Positions 19,936-30,400 of a stretch of DNA of 64,000 nucleotides are shown here, piece by piece (the stretch's first letter is position 1; each line of letters starts with the position of its first letter). The notes under the pieces were generated by a model that was not told the origin of the DNA, did no database searches, and worked only from the letters and a program-made list of their open reading frames with translations. The translations under genes were made by a program, and so were the position numbers. This DNA is from Thalassotalea psychrophila (GTDB lineage Bacteria > Pseudomonadota > Gammaproteobacteria > Enterobacterales > Alteromonadaceae): assembly GCF_031583595.1 (NCBI RefSeq), contig NZ_CP134145.1, positions 4,712,001-4,776,000 on the forward strand, given 5' to 3'.

Positions 19936-21834
19936 CTACTCTTCTAAAGTACTTAAATCACCTTCATCTTCACCTAATGCTCGGGCTTTAAGCACTCGGC
20001 GCATAATTTTTCCTGAGCGAGTTTTTGGTAATGATTCAACAAACTCAACGCACTCTGGCATAGCAATTTTTCCCATTTCACTACCCACATGAGCTCTAAG
20101 TTCTTGCTCAAGTTTTTTGTCACCAACAATGCCTGATTGAAGAATTACATAGGTATGAATCGCATTACCTTTCAGCTCGTGTGGCAAGCCAACGGCAGCA
20201 GCTTCGGTTACCATCGGGTGACTTACTAAAGCACTTTCAACTTCAGAGGTACCTAAACGGTAACCACTTACTTTCAGTACTTCATCCATACGACCAATAA
20301 CCCAAATGTAATCGTCTTCATCTTTTTTGGCGCTATCACCAGCTAAGTAAATCCACTTACCTTCTTTGTCCTGGCTCCAATATAAATCGGCATAACGTTG
20401 ATCATCTTTAAATACCGTACGAGCCATACCCGGCCATGGGTTTTTAACGATAAGTTTGCCTTCTTCATTGGCACCAACTTCATTACCATCGTCATCAACA
20501 ATAGCCATTTCATTACCAAAGAATGGTTTAGTTGCCGAGCCTGGTTTTAATGGTGTGATTGGTAGTGGACAGATCATGAAACCACCGGTTTCTGTTTGCC
20601 ACCAAGTATCAATAATTGGACACTTATCGTTGCCAATTACGTGGTGATACCATTTCCATGCTTCAGGGTTTATTGGCTCACCCACACTCCCTAATAAACG
20701 TAAACTTGAAAGGTCATGTTTTTTCGGCCAGCGTTCACCAAAGCGCATTAAGCCACGAATAGCTGTAGGCGAGGTGTATAAAATATTGATGCCGTAGTTT
20801 TCAATGATTTGCCACCAACGATTCGGGTAAGGATAATTTGGTGCACCTTCATAAAGCATGATTGTGGCACCATTAATAAGAGGCCCATAAACGATGTAAC
20901 TATGACCGGTGATCCAACCTGGATCGGCCGCACACCACCATCTGTCCTGTGGCTTAATATCAAATGCCATACGGTGAGTCGTTGAGGTATAAACGGCGTA
21001 ACCACCATGGGTATGCAACATACCTTTTGGCGTACCTGTAGTACCTGAGGTGTATAAAATAAATAATGGATCTTCAGAACTGGTTTGTTCCGTTTCACAC
21101 TTGCTACCAGCAATAGGTAATGCTTTTAAGTCATGCAACCAAAAATCACGCGTTGGCTCCATTTCAACATCTAATTCGTTGTTTTTAACACAAATACAAA
21201 CTTCAATACTTGGTGAACGTTGCATTGCTTCATTGGCAATAGATTTAAGGTTGATCTGCTTACCACGACGCCAGCCGCCATCGGCAGTAATTAATACCCG
21301 AGAGTGGGCATCGTCGATTCGAGAAGCAAGTGCCTCAGTACTAAATCCGCCGTAAACAACCGAGTGAACAGCTCCAATTTTGGCACAAGCTAACATAGCA
21401 AAAACAAGCTCAGGAATTTGTGGCATGTAGATGGTAACGATATCGCCTTTTTCTACGCCCATACTTTTTAATACATTGGCAAACTGACACACTTCACGGT
21501 TTAAGCCGTTATATGAGAAGTTACGTTTTTGACCGTTTTCACCTTCCCAGATAATCGCCATTTTATTACGATTAGAGTTTTCAAGATGACGATCAATGGC
21601 GTTATGAACAATGTTTATTTCAGCGCCGTCAAACCATTTATAAAAAGGTGCATTCGATTCATCTAGAACTGAATCCCATTTTTTATACCAACCTAATGTG
21701 TCTGCTTGTTCTGCCCAAAACTCTTCACGGTTTTCTACCGAGTATTGATACATTTTTTCATATTCACTAACGTTAGCTTGATCAACTACGTCTTGACCAG
21801 GGTAAAACATATCTGGATTAACCGATGCGTTCAT
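19936..21834 (-). CDS. acs: Acetyl-CoA synthetase
   Basis: A 632-residue AMP-forming acetate-CoA ligase that turns acetate, ATP and CoA into acetyl-CoA. The adenylate-forming motif LYTSGTTGTPKGMLHTHGG, the WWQTETGG motif, and the C-terminal PKTRSGKIMRR with the acetylation-regulated lysine are all present. The start at 21834 (MNASVNPDMFYPGQD) has GGAG 6 nt upstream; a longer frame from 21870 lacks this. Two copies of a TTAGAC-N4-GTCTAA palindrome lie upstream, probably binding the response regulator CrbR encoded at 30.9 kb. Confidence 0.97.
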   Translation of the reverse strand: MNASVNPDMFYPGQDVVDQANVSEYEKMYQYSVENREEFWAEQADTLGWYKKWDSVLDESNAPFYKWFDGAEINIVHNAIDRHLENSNRNKMAIIWEGENGQKRNFSYNGLNREVCQFANVLKSMGVEKGDIVTIYMPQIPELVFAMLACAKIGAVHSVVYGGFSTEALASRIDDAHSRVLITADGGWRRGKQINLKSIANEAMQRSPSIEVCICVKNNELDVEMEPTRDFWLHDLKALPIAGSKCETEQTSSEDPLFILYTSGTTGTPKGMLHTHGGYAVYTSTTHRMAFDIKPQDRWWCAADPGWITGHSYIVYGPLINGATIMLYEGAPNYPYPNRWWQIIENYGINILYTSPTAIRGLMRFGERWPKKHDLSSLRLLGSVGEPINPEAWKWYHHVIGNDKCPIIDTWWQTETGGFMICPLPITPLKPGSATKPFFGNEMAIVDDDGNEVGANEEGKLIVKNPWPGMARTVFKDDQRYADLYWSQDKEGKWIYLAGDSAKKDEDDYIWVIGRMDEVLKVSGYRLGTSEVESALVSHPMVTEAAAVGLPHELKGNAIHTYVILQSGIVGDKKLEQELRAHVGSEMGKIAMPECVEFVESLPKTRSGKIMRRVLKARALGEDEGDLSTLEE

Positions 21835-21948
21835 GATGCTCTCCACCTTTGTTAGCTGACGAAGATTCATATTCAGGAAAAGCGTCAGCTTTTAATTTGT
21901 AAATTTGTTGTTGCATACAAAGGTAGGCGGGTATGACAAGAGAAGATA

Positions 21949-21997
21949 TTAGACCTAAGTCTAAATCTAGACTTTTAAGCATTAGACCTTAGTCTAA
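21949..21997. promoter_or_regulatory. Tandem palindromic operators upstream of acs (probable CrbR sites)
   Basis: TTAGACCTAAGTCTAA (21949-21964) and TTAGACCTTAGTCTAA (21982-21997) are 16-bp palindromes whose centres are 33 bp apart, about three helical turns, with a half site TAGAC between them. They lie about 115-165 bases upstream of the acs start. The same motif recurs at 24689 upstream of the symporter operon. CrbS/CrbR is known to activate acs in Vibrio and Pseudomonas; assigning these sites to CrbR is my inference. Confidence 0.65.
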
Positions 21998-22038
21998 CAA
22001 TGTTGATTTAATAGAAGTTTTTTGGATGTTTGTTTTGA

Positions 22039-22752
22039 CTATTTACTAACAAACTCTTTTAAAAGAGTGTTAAACCCAAGAGGATAATGACGCATTTGCG
22101 CTAGGAATAATTCGCCTGTAGCAACGGCATCATTCAACGCGTTATGTTCGTGGTGAGCAGGTAAGCCATAAGAATGACGCAAGTTTATTAACCGTAGCTG
22201 ATTTGGGTCATAAGCGGTGTCGGATCTGTCTAAGCGTTTTTTCGCTAACGCTAAAGTGTCAATAATGGGCCAAATGGGCGCCATGCCATAAAGTTCAATA
22301 CAGGCTTGCTGTAAAAAAGTACGCTCTATGGTGGCGTAATGCACTAGCATAACTTTACCCGCTAAAGCGTTAAGCATTTTTTCTACAACCAACTCTAATG
22401 CTAAGCCATTGGCTTTCTCGTTATCGGTAATTTGATGGATCACTACATTATCTTTATGCAAATCACCTGATGAATGAATAATTTCATGTTCGCTTTTACC
22501 TAACTTAATCAAGCCATGCTCGATCGGCACATAACCAACACTAAGTAACTTGTCAGATTTAGCATTTAAGCCAGTAGTTTCAAAGTCGACCGCAAGAATG
22601 TCCAAGTCTGCTATTTCGGTTTTATTATCGGGAAAAGGCACTGACAAAAACTGTTTTAGTGGCCCTTCCGGAGCTTTTGCTAGTAACTCTAAGCGTTGTA
22701 CATTTAAACTTTTAAATTGGCTGATGATTTGTTTTAGCTTATCTTTCATCAC
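22039..22752 (-). CDS. DnaQ-like 3'-5' exonuclease
   Basis: A 237-residue DEDDh exonuclease related to the DNA polymerase III epsilon subunit. It shows Exo I DILAVDFETTGLNAKSDKLL near residue 50, an Exo II region around MLVHYATIERTFL, and Exo III HHEHNALNDAVATGELFLAQM near 200. It follows the cNMP/CBS gene by 6 nt and forms a two-gene operon with it. This pairing next to acs and actP is common in gammaproteobacteria, but its biological reason is not known. It is not the replicative dnaQ by context. Confidence 0.85.
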   Translation of the reverse strand: MMKDKLKQIISQFKSLNVQRLELLAKAPEGPLKQFLSVPFPDNKTEIADLDILAVDFETTGLNAKSDKLLSVGYVPIEHGLIKLGKSEHEIIHSSGDLHKDNVVIHQITDNEKANGLALELVVEKMLNALAGKVMLVHYATIERTFLQQACIELYGMAPIWPIIDTLALAKKRLDRSDTAYDPNQLRLINLRHSYGLPAHHEHNALNDAVATGELFLAQMRHYPLGFNTLLKEFVSK

Positions 22753-22758
22753 AAATGC

Positions 22759-24606
22759 CTAGCCGTAAGTACTTTGACGATTAGACTGCATGGTTTTGAT
22801 CACTTTAAACGCGTCTTTTAAATGTTCTCGCTCTAATCGAGAAATTTCTTTCGGCGCTAAAAAATTATCCGGCTCAATACCATCTTGTAACTGCCTGGCT
22901 TGATGCTCAGCTCTTAACATACCAAGAAACTCGTAAGCATCAATTAGGTTAGCTGCTGAAGTTTTACTTAAAGAGGGAGTTCCTGAAGCTTGCTTGAGCC
23001 GCTCGATAGTATTTACCGCAGTGATACCTTCAGAAAGAGCGTAAATACGGGCTAAGTCTACTATTGGTGCAATACCATTATGTTTTAAATCTAGTGCTTT
23101 TGTATTTTTACCGCTAGAAACTAATACAAAATCTCTAAAAAAACCCAGTGGTGGCCTCAGCTTTAATGCATTACCAGATAAATGAGCAATAAATAAAGTA
23201 TTGCGCTGAGTTTGTTCAAGCATATTAGCCTGTACCTCATTGAGTAAATCAGCATCTCCGAAAACACAATTTAAATCAAAAAACACACTTGAGTGCATCA
23301 ATGCCATCGGCTCTGGTGTATTTACCCAACTATCGAAATAATGCTGCCAAACACGTTTTGGCTGTCGCCATTTATCGTTTGTTGCCATCACATCACCCGG
23401 GCAATAAATAAATCCACAGGCCGCCAAACCATCACTGACAAAGGTAGCGAGTTGTTTGAACCAAGCATCATCTTCTGGGCGCATATCGTTAGAGATTATT
23501 AAAGCATTGTCTTGATCGGAATGAGCAAACTGTTCTTGTCGTGCTTGCGAGCCCGCAGCGAGCCAAGCAAAAGGAACAGGCTCTGGACCATATTGCTGTT
23601 TGGCCATCTTAATGAGCTTAACCGTAAATGCACAAGTAATCGCACTTATGGTTTTACCTACATGATCTGCAGTAGTGCCTAATTTAGCCATTCTAATTTG
23701 CAGTTTTGGTAGCATTTTACTGATGCCGACCAACTCTTCTACGGACATTGCCTTACCAATTGTGCTCGACATATTAACCGCGTTAAGCCCTTCCTGGTTC
23801 ATTAAGTCGGTTACCGTGATCATCCCTGCTAACTCACCACTTTTCATCACCGGTAAATGATGAATATGCTGGCTAGTCATTTTAATTAGCGCATCATGAG
23901 CACTAGAGTTTATATCTATAACTTCCATATTTGGTGTCATAATGTCGCTAACAGGCAGATTGAAGTCTAGTCCTTTGGCAACACAACGCCTGCGTAAATC
24001 TTTATCGGTAACTATGCCAGCTAACACATCGCCATTAACAACCACTAGACAGGAAAAATTTAACTCTGTCATTTTAGCAGCGGCTTCTTTAATAGATGCT
24101 GATTGGTCTATGGTAACTGCAGGCGCATGATAGAAGTCTTCAATGGAAGTATTCATTAACGTGGAAGCCATAATTGCTTCTTCATTAATTTTTAAAACTT
24201 GTTGCTTCAACCGTTGTGCGCCGGTTTGCATAAAAAAGCTAAGCACATTAGGAAAGTCGTTTATAACCTTTTTTAAATCATCGTAAGCAATAGCACACAG
24301 TAATGTGTCTTCTTCAGGAATTACTTTCACGGTGATATTTTCATCTGGTTTACAAAATACCGTGCAAATATCACCTTCACCATATTTGCCTAATAACTCA
24401 TCTTGTTCAGTGAAATAGGCAAGAGCGCCTTTGCGTAAAAAATAAAGCATAGGCGCTTGCACACCAGCAGGGGGTAATTGCTCACCGGCACGTACATAAC
24501 AAATACTTATATTGCGCACTATGCTGGCAATACTTGCGCCCGGCAACTGATCAAATGGCTCAATCGCTTTAATAAAGTCATGAATATCAGCTAGTTCTGT
24601 ACTCAT
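22759..24606 (-). CDS. cNMP-binding, CBS-pair, DUF294 nucleotidyltransferase-like protein
   Basis: A 615-residue signal protein. It has a cyclic-nucleotide-binding-like domain at about 15-130, two CBS repeats at about 160-280 (SCLVVVNGDVLAGIVTDKDL, HHLPVMKSGELAGMITVTDL), and a DUF294 nucleotidyltransferase domain with WLAAGSQARQEQFAHSDQDN at about 350, followed by a helical DUF294_C region. Such proteins are thought to adjust a metabolic or transport function to the energy or nucleotide state. It is divergent from the DUF4212-symporter operon, with a shared palindromic operator between them. Confidence 0.85.
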   Translation of the reverse strand: MSTELADIHDFIKAIEPFDQLPGASIASIVRNISICYVRAGEQLPPAGVQAPMLYFLRKGALAYFTEQDELLGKYGEGDICTVFCKPDENITVKVIPEEDTLLCAIAYDDLKKVINDFPNVLSFFMQTGAQRLKQQVLKINEEAIMASTLMNTSIEDFYHAPAVTIDQSASIKEAAAKMTELNFSCLVVVNGDVLAGIVTDKDLRRRCVAKGLDFNLPVSDIMTPNMEVIDINSSAHDALIKMTSQHIHHLPVMKSGELAGMITVTDLMNQEGLNAVNMSSTIGKAMSVEELVGISKMLPKLQIRMAKLGTTADHVGKTISAITCAFTVKLIKMAKQQYGPEPVPFAWLAAGSQARQEQFAHSDQDNALIISNDMRPEDDAWFKQLATFVSDGLAACGFIYCPGDVMATNDKWRQPKRVWQHYFDSWVNTPEPMALMHSSVFFDLNCVFGDADLLNEVQANMLEQTQRNTLFIAHLSGNALKLRPPLGFFRDFVLVSSGKNTKALDLKHNGIAPIVDLARIYALSEGITAVNTIERLKQASGTPSLSKTSAANLIDAYEFLGMLRAEHQARQLQDGIEPDNFLAPKEISRLEREHLKDAFKVIKTMQSNRQSTYG

Positions 24607-24688
24607 TTATACGCTCATCTCTTTAGACAATCTCTTACCTTTAGTTTTATAGTAAGCAAGCAATTAACACAACCTATTAGCCACTAAA

Positions 24689-24704
24689 CTAGACCAAGGT
24701 CTAA
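24689..24704. promoter_or_regulatory. Palindromic operator between the cNMP gene and the symporter operon
   Basis: CTAGACCAAGGTCTAA has perfect TAGACC/GGTCTA arms and matches the two sites upstream of acs. It lies in the 280-base divergent region between 24606 and 24887 and could control both directions. This links acetate uptake and activation under one regulator, probably CrbR. Confidence 0.6.
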
Positions 24705-24886
24705 TATTTTTTCTGGTATTTGGTTGTTAGTGTGATAGATAGAATAAGATTTTTACCAAAAGAATCATAATAAAATATGGCTTTGCCTTTCGGTAAATAT
24801 CTTCTTCATTACAACTTGAATTTATAAAAATATAAAAAACAAAATATCAATTGGTATTAATAATTTTAAATAGTTAGGAGAGCATT

Positions 24887-25138
24887 GTGGAGAGTAATAC
24901 AAGTTACTGGCAAGAAAACCTTCGCCTTATACTCATCTGCCTTGTCATTTGGTTTGTAGTTTCATTTGGCTTTGGTTTGTTATTAGTAGAACCGTTAAAC
25001 GAGATACGTCTTGGGGGTTATAAACTAGGTTTCTGGTTTGCCCAACAAGGGTCTATTTACACGTTTGTTGGTTTAGTTTTCTGGTATTCATCAAAGATGA
25101 ACAAACTAGATAAAAAACATAACGTAGAAGAGGAATAA
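24887..25138 (+). CDS. DUF4212 small subunit of a sodium:solute symporter
   Basis: An 83-residue protein with two transmembrane helices (LILICLVIWFVVSFGFGLLL and FWFAQQGSIYTFVGLVFWY), typical of the DUF4212 family always found 5' of ActP-like symporters. It starts with GTG at 24887 with TTAGGAGAG upstream and ends 3 nt before the symporter start. It is probably an accessory subunit of the transporter. Confidence 0.9.
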   Translation: MESNTSYWQENLRLILICLVIWFVVSFGFGLLLVEPLNEIRLGGYKLGFWFAQQGSIYTFVGLVFWYSSKMNKLDKKHNVEEE

Positions 25139-25141
25139 ATA

Positions 25142-26878
25142 ATGGATGAGTTAAAGCTTTATACCTATATTGCCGTATTTGGTTCGTTCGGTATTTATTT
25201 CGCTATTGCCTGGTGGGCGCGAGCAAGTTCAACCAGTGACTTCTATGTTGCCGGTGGTGGCATTACACCGTTACAAAATGGTATGGCCATTGGTGCCGAC
25301 TGGATGAGTGCCGCATCGTTTATTTCTATGGCAGGTCTTATCGCCTTCTTAGGTTATGGCGGTTCAGTATTTTTAATGGGTTGGACTGGTGGTTATGTAC
25401 TGCTCGCCATGTTACTCGCACCTTACTTACGTAAACACGGTAAATTTACCGTACCAGAGTTTATCTTTGACAGATATTACTCAAAAACAGCACGTATTGT
25501 TGCAGTAATATGTTTAATTATTGCCTCATTAACCTACATCATAGGTCAAATGAAAGGTGTTGGTGTTGCGTTCTCTCGCTTCTTAGAAGTTGACTACGGC
25601 CTAGGCTTAGGCATAGGTATGATGGTTGTTTGGGTATATGCTGTATTAGGCGGCATGAAAGGTATTACTTACACCCAAATTGCACAGTACTGCGTACTTA
25701 TTTTTGCTTACACTATTCCTGCCGTGTTCATTTCATTGCAACTTACTGGTAATCCAATTCCACAACTTGGTTTAGGTTCAACCCTTGCTGATGGTAGTGG
25801 CGTTTACTTATTAGACAAGTTAGATCTGGTTGTTACCGATTTAGGTTTTAAAGAATACACCACAGACAACATGGGCGGCACATTAAATATGTTCGCCTAT
25901 ACCATGTCTCTAATGATTGGTACTGCTGGTTTACCGCACGTAATTATGCGCTTCTTCACTGTTCCTTCAGTGAAAGCTGCACGTGCTTCTGCGGGTTATG
26001 CCTTAGTATTTATCGCCTTACTTTATACCGTTGCACCTGCTGTTGGCGCCATGGCACGTTTTAACTTAATGAACACTATTGAGCCTACTGCTGGTGAAAA
26101 TATGGTTTATGAAGAGCGTCCACAATGGTTTAAAGACTGGGAAACAACTGGCTTATTAAAGTTTGAAGATAAAAACGGTGATGGTAAAGTTCAATACGTA
26201 GCAGATAAAGAAACTAATGAAATGGTTAAAGTTGACCGTGACATTATGGTTCTAGCTAACCCCGCTATTGCAAACTTACCAAACTGGGTTATCGCTTTAG
26301 TTGCTGCCGGTGGTTTGGCTGCGGCACTGTCCACCGCGGCGGGTTTATTGTTAGCTATATCATCCTCTATATCCCATGATTTGATGAAAGGGGTATTAAC
26401 GCCTGACTTGTCAGAAAAATCGGAGTTACGAGCTGGACGAATAGTAATGACCATCGCAATACTGGTGTCTGGTTATCTCGGTCTCAATCCGCCAGGGTTT
26501 GCCGCAGGTACTGTTGCCCTAGCCTTTGGCTTAGCTGCATCGTCAATATTCCCAGCATTAATGATGGGTATATTCTCGAAGAAAATGAGCGGTAAAGCTG
26601 CTGTCGCAGGTATGATTTCTGGTATTGGTATTACTATGATGTACGTATTCCAACACAAAGGCATCATGTTTATTCCAGGCACTTCGTTCTTAGGTGGCCT
26701 AGAGCAAAACTGGTTCTTCGGTATATCACCAAATGCATTTGGTGCAGTTGGTGCGATTGTTAACTTTGGCGTAGCGTTTGGTGTATGTAAATTAACTGGT
26801 GATGCGCCAGAGCATATCCAACATATGGTAGAAAACTTCAGAACTCCAAAAGGTGCTGGTGCAGCGCACGCACATTAG
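25142..26878 (+). CDS. actP: Cation:acetate symporter, ActP-like SSS family (VC_2705 subfamily)
   Basis: A 578-residue sodium:solute symporter with about 13 membrane helices. Conserved motifs include DFYVAGGGITPLQNGMAIGA, WMSAASFISMAGLIAFLGY and GLAAALSTAAGLLLAISSS. An insertion at about residues 315-370 contains the acidic stretch EDKNGDGKVQYVADK, which reads like an EF-hand loop and is typical of this subfamily. It probably takes up acetate or another short carboxylate with Na+. It is encoded right after DUF4212 and upstream of crbS. Confidence 0.9.
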   Translation: MDELKLYTYIAVFGSFGIYFAIAWWARASSTSDFYVAGGGITPLQNGMAIGADWMSAASFISMAGLIAFLGYGGSVFLMGWTGGYVLLAMLLAPYLRKHGKFTVPEFIFDRYYSKTARIVAVICLIIASLTYIIGQMKGVGVAFSRFLEVDYGLGLGIGMMVVWVYAVLGGMKGITYTQIAQYCVLIFAYTIPAVFISLQLTGNPIPQLGLGSTLADGSGVYLLDKLDLVVTDLGFKEYTTDNMGGTLNMFAYTMSLMIGTAGLPHVIMRFFTVPSVKAARASAGYALVFIALLYTVAPAVGAMARFNLMNTIEPTAGENMVYEERPQWFKDWETTGLLKFEDKNGDGKVQYVADKETNEMVKVDRDIMVLANPAIANLPNWVIALVAAGGLAAALSTAAGLLLAISSSISHDLMKGVLTPDLSEKSELRAGRIVMTIAILVSGYLGLNPPGFAAGTVALAFGLAASSIFPALMMGIFSKKMSGKAAVAGMISGIGITMMYVFQHKGIMFIPGTSFLGGLEQNWFFGISPNAFGAVGAIVNFGVAFGVCKLTGDAPEHIQHMVENFRTPKGAGAAHAH

Positions 26879-26897
26879 TATTTATTTGTTCTAAATA

Positions 26898-26938
26898 AAA
26901 AGACTCCACTGTTTTATGAACGTGGGGTCTTTATTTTT
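26898..26938 (+). terminator. Terminator after actP
   Basis: A stem of AAAGACTCCAC with GTGGGGTCTTT (one G-T pair) and an 11-base loop is followed by TATTTTT. It lies 20 bases after the actP stop codon. Confidence 0.85.
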
Positions 26939-27002
26939 AAAGCAGCCTTTTATTAAGGTTAATAAGGTGTTAAAACTATCAGTATAAAAAGGTCCTAAAA
27001 CA

Positions 27003-27449
27003 ATGAATAAACATACAAAGTTAGCATTTTTAATCGCCCCTATACTCGCTTTAGGTGGTTATATAATGTCTGATATTTGGGTCGAAAATGATGCTCAAAA
27101 AAATCGTGTATTTCAAATGGCTCCTGAACAATCTTGTGATGTATTAGCGGGTAAATGTGTACTGCTTTCTGATGACTTTAAAATTAATGTTTTTGATGAC
27201 GATGGAAAAACTACACTCAACTCTACTTTTCCATTAGACACTGCAATTCTATTTTTGGTCGATAGCAATGATGAGGCAACCCCTTACCAATTACAAATGA
27301 GTGATACCCCATACTATTGGTTTAGACAAACCCCATTAAGAAAAAAAATAAGTGCTAAGGGTGATACTTATAAACTGCGTATTATTGCTACTGTAAAAGG
27401 TGGAAAATACATTAGTGAGTTTTACACTCAAACTGCAAATCAAAGCTAG
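27003..27449 (+). CDS. Hypothetical exported or membrane-anchored protein
   Basis: A 148-residue protein with an N-terminal hydrophobic anchor (LAFLIAPILALGGYIMSDIWV) and a soluble region likely in the periplasm with two Cys (SCDVLAGKCVLL) that could form a disulphide. I recognise no domain. It lies between the ActP-like symporter and the crbS kinase, 47 nt upstream of the latter, so it may be co-transcribed with it and act with the acetate sensor. The function is unknown. Confidence 0.65.
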   Translation: MNKHTKLAFLIAPILALGGYIMSDIWVENDAQKNRVFQMAPEQSCDVLAGKCVLLSDDFKINVFDDDGKTTLNSTFPLDTAILFLVDSNDEATPYQLQMSDTPYYWFRQTPLRKKISAKGDTYKLRIIATVKGGKYISEFYTQTANQS

Positions 27450-27496
27450 AAATACCAAGTTGATTAAAAACTTAACAATAACAAACTAGAGGTAAT

Positions 27497-30400
27497 ATGT
27501 TTCACAATTGGCAATTAGTCGTTATCGCCTTAGCTTATATTGGCTTATTGTTTGTTATTGCTTATTTAGGCGATAAATATCGCCATAAAATATTTGGTAA
27601 AAGCCAAGCCATAATCTATGCATTAACGCTGGGTGTTTATTGTACTTCATGGAGTTTCCTTGGTACCACAGGGCAAACTTCTACTAATATTTTTTCTCAT
27701 ATACCAATTTATCTTGGGCCAATATTATTGTTTATGTTTGCTTGGCCATTCATCAAGCGCATTATTAGGGTTAGTTTAAAGTTAAACTTAACCTCAATTG
27801 CAGATCTGCTTTCTTCACGTTTTGGTAAATCTCACAATTTAGCCATATTAGTCACTGTTGTCGCCTTAATTGGCACCTTGCCATACATGGCGTTACAACT
27901 GAAAGCCATTGTTTATTCATTTGAACTATTACAAATAGAACAAGAGGTTAACAATTGGCAATTAGGTTTGATTACCTCAATTACCATGGCTGGTTTCACC
28001 ATTTTCTTTGGCATTCGCAACATTGATGTGACCGAGCGCCATCCTGGGGTAATGTTAGCCATCGCTTTTGAGTCACTAATCAAAATAATTGCTTTTGTGG
28101 CTATTGCGGTTTTTGTCTGTTTTTTTCTATTTGATTCACCATCAGATCTTTGGCAACAAGCTGATGTAGATGTAAATCAACAATTTAATTGGCCTAATAT
28201 ATCTTCAATGCTTGGCATGCTAGTAATTGTTATGGCGGCATTTTTGTCTTTACCTCGACAATTTCAGGTAATGGTGGTTGAACTCAAAGATAAAAAAGAT
28301 ACTCGCTTTGCCCGTAAAATTTTTCCTGTTTATCTACTAATTTTTGCCCTATTAGCTATTCCTCTGGGCTTAGCTGGACATTTGCTCTTTAATGGTAGTA
28401 TTGCTGCCGATGCTTATGTACTAATGCTACCGGTTAAAAATCAACAAGTATTACTTGCTTCACTTACCTTTCTAGGGGCTATTTCTGCGGCAAGTTCAAT
28501 GATCATTATTTCCGCTATTGCCTTAAGTACAATGCTCAGTAACGAAATTGTATTTCCTTTACTATTTCGTCGCAATAATCAGCAAGGTAACGACTATGAG
28601 CGCTTTCGTTTAAAACTACTGAACATTAGAAAGTTATTAGTGCTGATAATAATTTTAATGGGTTATGGCGCATTCTTATTAGCCTCAGATGACACTCTTG
28701 CGTCTTTAGGTGCCATTGCTTTTGGTTGTATAGCACAGCTAACCCCTGCGTTAGTTGCCGCGTTTTATTGGCGCCATGCCAGTTTAACTGGAGTTTATAG
28801 TGGTATTGCTACCGGCTTTTCGTTGTGGTTTTTATTAAACTTGCTACCTAATTTAGGTTTTTATGACCAATCTATATTTCTCGGAGAATTATCAAGTAAC
28901 ACCACAGCAACATTAATCAGTTTTACTTCTAATATTTTTGTTATGTGGGCAATATCATTGTTAAGCCGTCAAAGTGTCCATGAACGCGTGCAAGCAGCCT
29001 TTTTTAATGAAGATGTTGACGATGTCGAATTACCGGCTCTTAAGAAAAAACAAATTACCAGCTCTGAATTACAATTATTGATCTCGCGCTTTATTGGTGA
29101 AGAAAAAGCCAGCGCCAGCTTCACCAATTTTGAACAAAAGTATGACGACTTGCAGCTTGATGAAAAACAACTGCACCAGTACTTAATAAATCACTGTGAA
29201 AATACTTTAGGCACAGTAATGGGTTCAGCTTCAGCCAGACTTGTAATTAATTCAGCTATGCAGGGCAGAAATATCAACTTAAATGAGTTGGCGCAACTCG
29301 TTGAAGAAAGCTCAACCCAGCAACAACAGGATAACCAAAATTTATTACAAAGTGCTATTGAAAATGCCAGTGAAGGCTTTTCAATTATCGACAGCCAACT
29401 TAATTTAGTCGCCTGGAATAAGCGTTATCTTGAGTTATTTAACTATCCCAAAGGGATGGTATATGTCGGTTGTCAAATTGAACGTTTAATTCGCTATAAT
29501 GCCGAGCAAGGCCTGTGCGGCCAAGGAGAAATTGAGCAACAGGTAAGCAAACGATTACATTATTTGCGCAATGGTAGTCCGCACACATCTGAACGACAAC
29601 TCGAAACAGGACAAATAATTCGCATTGAAGGCAATCCTTTACCTGACGGTGGTTTTGTAATGATTTTTAAAAACATTACAGCATTTCGAGAAACAGAAAT
29701 GGTGCTTAAAGCAGAAAACTTGGATTTGGGATCATTAGTGGCCGAGCGCACGCAAAAACTTGAATTAGTGAATAAACAATTAGCCGTAGCCCGAGAAAAA
29801 TCTGAACAAGCCCATCTTAAAAAGAGCCAGTACTTAAAAGCAATCAGCCATGATTTAATGCAACCACTAGAAGCGGCTCGATTATTCACTTCGGCATTAG
29901 CTGATCAAAATAAACTAAATGATAGCCAAAAAAGGCAAGTGCAAAATATAGATCAATCTTTAAAGGTGGCCAACGATTTACTGATTAACCTAGCAGAGGT
30001 TGCACGTATAGAAAGTGGTAATATAAGCCCTAACATTGAAGTATTTAGTTTAAATGATTTGTTCAAACAATTAGAGCAAGAGTTTTCTGCATCTGCCGAG
30101 GAAGATCAAATTGAATTTAAGGTCTTTGAGAATGAGCATTGGTTGAAATCCGATAGACATTTGTTGCGTAGAATATTGCAAAACTTACTTACAAATGCAT
30201 TCCGATATGCCAGCCCAGGCAAAGTGATACTAGAAGCAAAACAAGAAGCACAACAGTTAAAAATACAAGTGATAGACAATGGACCGGGCATTGCGGCCGA
30301 TAAACAACAGCTTGTATTTGAGCAATTTACTCAATTAGACAACGGAAAGAATCATAGCAGCAACGGCTTAGGATTAGGCTTAAATATAACAAGGTCGCTA

